Assembly (NCBI GenBank): GCA_034666705.1
Contig: JAXDLH010000485.1
Span: 1-7,845 of the forward strand
Source of the DNA: JAXDLH01 sp034666705
Lineage (GTDB): Bacteria; Chloroflexota; UBA6077; SHYK01
Reading direction: 5' to 3'
Length of the DNA stretch: 7,845 nucleotides
The notes below the pieces were generated by a model. The model had not been told where the DNA came from and did no database searches. It saw only the letters and a program-made list of their open reading frames with translations. The position numbers and the translations under genes were made by a program. Position 1 is the stretch's first letter; each line of letters starts with the position of its first letter. Below, piece after piece: positions 5,699-7,845 of this stretch.

Positions 5699-5907
5699 GA
5701 ATTACCGAACGCCGAAATCTGTACTCCAACCCGGTCCGCTTGTTTAGGCGCCGGGTCGAGAGGGCCGGAGCTTGCTGCGCGCTCATCCGCCCGGAGCGTG
5801 GGTGAGGGCGTGCAGAGACGATGGGGAAACGTTTTTGCCCGCGTACACGATGGCATACTAGCGGTACCAAACCACCTTGGTCGCGGCGGCGGCCACATGG
5901 GACGCTC
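5699..5907. other. Non-coding leader region before the kinase gene
   Basis: No gene is supported here. It holds an imperfect hairpin with CTCATCC (5782-5788) and GGGTGAG (5800-5806) around an 11-base loop, resembling common intergenic repeat fragments. A weak promoter guess is CATACT at 5854-5859 with GTTTTT 17 bases upstream, which would put transcription start about 40 bases before the kinase start chosen here. The kinase frame is open from ATG 5821, but the codons up to 5907 lack the GC3 bias of the gene body. Confidence 0.45.
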
Positions 5908-7602
5908 GTGGCAGCCCTCCAACCGGGAGACGCGCTCCAGCGCGGCACCTTCGTCATCGTCAGCGAGATCGGGCGCGGCGGGTACGGCGCCGTCTACCGG
6001 GCGCACCAGGCGCGCCTCGAGCGCGACGTCGCCATCAAGGTGCTCCACCCGCAGCATGACGATAAAGACGACACCGTGGTTCGCTTCCGCCGCGAGGCGC
6101 TGGCGACGGCCAGCCTGTCCCACCCCAACGTACTGCCCGTCTTCGACTTTGACTTCGACCAGGAGCTCGGCCTCTGGTTCCTCGTGATGCAGTACGTGCC
6201 CGGCGGCCGGAGCCTCGAGGACGTGCCGACGCCGCTCGAGCCGTTCAAAGCCGCGCAGCTCATCGGCGGGATCGCCGGCGCGCTCGACGCCGCACACCTC
6301 CATGGCATCATCCACCGCGACGTCAAGCCCGCCAACGTGCTGCTGGATGGCGAGCGGCCGCTGCTGACCGACTTCGGCATCGCCTACCTCGGCACAGTGA
6401 CGGCGATCACCGGCATCGGCGTCGCCATCGGCACGCCTGCCTTCATGTCGCCGGAGCAGGCGCTCGGCCGCGAGGTGGTTCCGCAGAGCGACCAGTACGC
6501 CCTGGGGGTCATGGCCTACTCGTTGCTGCTGGGCCGCCTGCCATTCGAGGGAGCCGCGCCCGCGCTGCTCTACCAGCACGTTCATGAGCCGGTGCCGCCG
6601 CTCGACACGGTCGATCCCCGCTTCCCGGCGCCGCTGGCGGCGGCCGTGCGACGCGCCATGAGTAAGGCGCCGGAGGAGCGGTTTCCCTCGTGCACCGAGT
6701 TCGCGAACGCCCTGGCGCTCGCCTCGACCACCGCGCCCGGCCCGGGAGTGGCCGGGTTGCAGAGGCGGGTTGCGCGTGACCGGCCACCCGGCGACCCCTA
6801 TCGCAATATGGGGATCGCCGCGCGCAGCGCGCCGGCCGTCGCCGAGCCGGACGTTGCGGTCGAGGCGCCCTTAGCACCCCCCGCCCCAGAGCCGCCGTCG
6901 AAGCCGATGCCTGCCGCACCGCGGGGCTCGCGGCGCCCCCTGCTCGCCGGCGCGACGCTGGTGGTTCTGGTGATTCTCGTTGCCATAGCCACGCTGCGGG
7001 GTACCAACGGCGCGCCCGCCGAGGCCACCCGGACGGGGCGGCCGGGCGAGGTGCTGCTGGCTGACAACTTCGACGCGCCATCCGCTGGATTCTTACCCGC
7101 GGCCGCCCCCGCGGGAGCCCCATTTCGCGCCCACTATATCGACGGCGAGTACGAGCTCACCGGCCCGAGCGGCGCATTCGTCGCCCTGCCCGGCACGTAT
7201 CGCGATAGCGGGGTGGCCTTCGACGTGCGCATCACGGGCGATCCCGTCGGCCGGGCGATCGGCGTAGCATGTCGGGCGAGCGAGCAGGGCTGGTACCAGC
7301 TCACGGTGATCCCCGACACGCGTACGTTCGGCCTGGCGAGGCTGGAGCTGAGCGGCGCCTCTACCGTGCTGATTCCGGACCAGGTGTCGCCCGCCATTCA
7401 GCGCACGGCCTCGAATCACATCGAGTACGCGTGCGCGGGGACCACGATCGCGGCGAGCGCGAACGGCGTCCTCCTGGCGTCGGTGGAGGATGATTCGCTC
7501 GCCGCGGGCTGGTACCAGATCTCGGTACTCGGTCTCGACGAGACCCCGCCCCCCGACGGGATCACCGCCCGCCTGGACAACCTCGCCATTACCCAACGCT
7601 GA
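5908..7602 (+). CDS. Transmembrane Ser/Thr protein kinase with extracellular jelly-roll-like domain
   Basis: This is a bacterial Hanks-type receptor kinase of about 564 aa. Kinase motifs are complete: glycine loop GRGGYGAV (22-29), Lys44 in AIK, Glu63, HRDVKPAN (136-143; Asp138 catalytic, Lys140 marking Ser/Thr specificity), DFG (155-157), GTPAFMSPEQ (175-184), and YALGVMAYSLLLGRLPF. A Pro/Ala-rich linker (about 275-340) leads to one membrane helix (about 344-363) preceded by RGSRRP, which places the kinase inside. The outside ~200 residues are beta-rich, from LLADNFDAPSAGF through GEYELTG, YRDSGVAFDVRI, EQGWYQLTVIPDTRTFGLARLE and ITARLDNLAI. They resemble the concanavalin-like/DUF1080-type domains seen in sugar-binding proteins. 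The start GTG 5908 is preferred over ATG 5821 because the GC3 bias begins there and the kinase fold starts about 10 residues later. No ligand or substrate can be named, and no partner phosphatase is nearby. Confidence 0.93.
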   Translation: MAALQPGDALQRGTFVIVSEIGRGGYGAVYRAHQARLERDVAIKVLHPQHDDKDDTVVRFRREALATASLSHPNVLPVFDFDFDQELGLWFLVMQYVPGGRSLEDVPTPLEPFKAAQLIGGIAGALDAAHLHGIIHRDVKPANVLLDGERPLLTDFGIAYLGTVTAITGIGVAIGTPAFMSPEQALGREVVPQSDQYALGVMAYSLLLGRLPFEGAAPALLYQHVHEPVPPLDTVDPRFPAPLAAAVRRAMSKAPEERFPSCTEFANALALASTTAPGPGVAGLQRRVARDRPPGDPYRNMGIAARSAPAVAEPDVAVEAPLAPPAPEPPSKPMPAAPRGSRRPLLAGATLVVLVILVAIATLRGTNGAPAEATRTGRPGEVLLADNFDAPSAGFLPAAAPAGAPFRAHYIDGEYELTGPSGAFVALPGTYRDSGVAFDVRITGDPVGRAIGVACRASEQGWYQLTVIPDTRTFGLARLELSGASTVLIPDQVSPAIQRTASNHIEYACAGTTIAASANGVLLASVEDDSLAAGWYQISVLGLDETPPPDGITARLDNLAITQR

Positions 7603-7619
7603 CCGATTTGTCACCCCGA

Positions 7620-7665
7620 GCCCCAACGCCCTTATCGTCCCGCGGCCCCAACGCCCTTATCGTCC
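7620..7665 (+). repeat. 21-bp direct repeat, two copies
   Basis: A 21-base unit of the form G-CCCCAACGCC-CTTATCGTCC occurs at 7620-7640 and again, identically, at 7645-7665, separated by CGCG (25-base period). It lies just after the kinase stop, next to a hairpin-type intergenic repeat. Two copies are too few for a CRISPR array; a small duplication within a dispersed repeat is more likely. Confidence 0.85.
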
Positions 7666-7668
7666 TTG

Positions 7669-7724
7669 AGCGAAGCGAAGGATCCGTGACCACAATGCTT
7701 GGGCTACGGACCCTTCGGCTGCGG
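7669..7724. repeat. Imperfect hairpin intergenic repeat downstream of the kinase
   Basis: AGCGAAGCGAAGGATCCGT (7669-7687) pairs imperfectly with ACGGACCCTTCGGCTGCGG (7706-7724). The inner 12 positions match at all but one, across an 18-base loop. GAGCGAAGCGAAGGATC-type inverted repeats are widespread between genes in Chloroflexota. It may help end kinase transcription, but there is no U-tract. Confidence 0.6.
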
Positions 7725-7748
7725 CCTCTAAGATGACATGGAGGTCGG

Positions 7749-7784
7749 CTCCCCTCCCCCACGTTTGGAGGAGGGGTCGGGGGA
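7749..7784. repeat. G/C-rich hairpin repeat at right edge
   Basis: CCCCTCC (7751-7757) pairs with GGAGGGG (7770-7776) over a 12-base loop, with a further CTCCCC/GGGGAG pairing possible around it. A second short pair, CCATCC (7790-7795) and GGATGG (7814-7819), follows. No gene is seen from 7603 to the window end, and these look like pieces of a dispersed intergenic repeat. Confidence 0.5.
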
Positions 7785-7845
7785 GACGGCCATCCCCGCG
7801 CTGCGTCACGCTCGGATGGGCGTCGCGGGCTCCGGCTTGGCCTCG

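Noticed and set aside
4938..5747. 269-aa plus-strand open frame
   Set aside because: It crosses the antitoxin promoter, the Uma2 remnant, the antisense of the Ig-like fragment and the palindrome. Its ending (GRGLVPRR, GDKPPSYR) is the chance translation of the repeat.
5821..5907. Kinase start at ATG 5821
   Set aside because: The 29 added residues are basic and low in GC3 compared with the gene body and precede the normal start of the fold. It is not excluded, only less likely.
5218..6585. 455-aa minus-strand open frame
   Set aside because: It is a long shadow of the GC-rich kinase gene (Arg/Ala/Gly-rich, no domain) and reads the Ig-like fragment in the wrong frame.
7620..7665. CRISPR array
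   Set aside because: There are only two repeat copies with a 4-base spacer and no cas genes.

Overview
The window is GC-rich DNA with strongly GC-biased third codon positions. It looks like an accessory stretch of a Chloroflexota genome, possibly Thermomicrobia-like. The hints are a transmembrane Ser/Thr kinase, a PIN/AbrB pair, Uma2 nucleases, and intergenic hairpin repeats of the 'GAGCGAAGCGAAGGATC' and 'GGGGGCTTGTCCCCC' types. The taxonomic call is inference, not proof.

Bases 1-3434 (+ strand) hold a tightly packed operon cut by the left edge. It contains the C-terminal two thirds of an NrtA/CmpA-type nitrate-binding protein, an NrtB-type permease, a single-domain NrtD-type ATPase, and a small soluble sulfite-oxidase-fold molybdopterin protein. 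Gaps between genes are 26, 8 and 39 bases, and three of the genes have their own ribosome binding sites. Together the first three genes would import nitrate (or a related small anion). The fourth is a molybdoenzyme whose substrate cannot be told from sequence, but its place in the operon makes nitrogen-oxyanion chemistry worth testing.

Bases 3435-5165 (- strand) hold an eroded tandem array of an AbrB-antitoxin / PIN-toxin / Uma2-nuclease cassette. Read along the minus strand, it contains the last ~20 codons of one Uma2 gene, an intact AbrB-PIN pair behind a palindromic operator candidate, an internally deleted AbrB-PIN relic, and an intact Uma2 gene. Shared promoter-proximal sequence and matching Uma2 ends indicate repeated copies of one unit.

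Bases 5166-5907 are mostly gene debris. They hold a minus-strand fragment of a secreted Ig-like repeat protein, a perfect 28-bp-arm palindrome, and a weaker repeat hairpin.

Bases 5908-7602 (+ strand) encode a complete receptor-like Ser/Thr protein kinase: kinase domain, Pro/Ala-rich linker, one membrane helix, and an outside beta-rich jelly-roll-like domain. Bases 7603-7845 contain no gene, only a 21-bp direct repeat and several hairpin-type intergenic repeats. No rRNA, tRNA, CRISPR array or transposase was seen.
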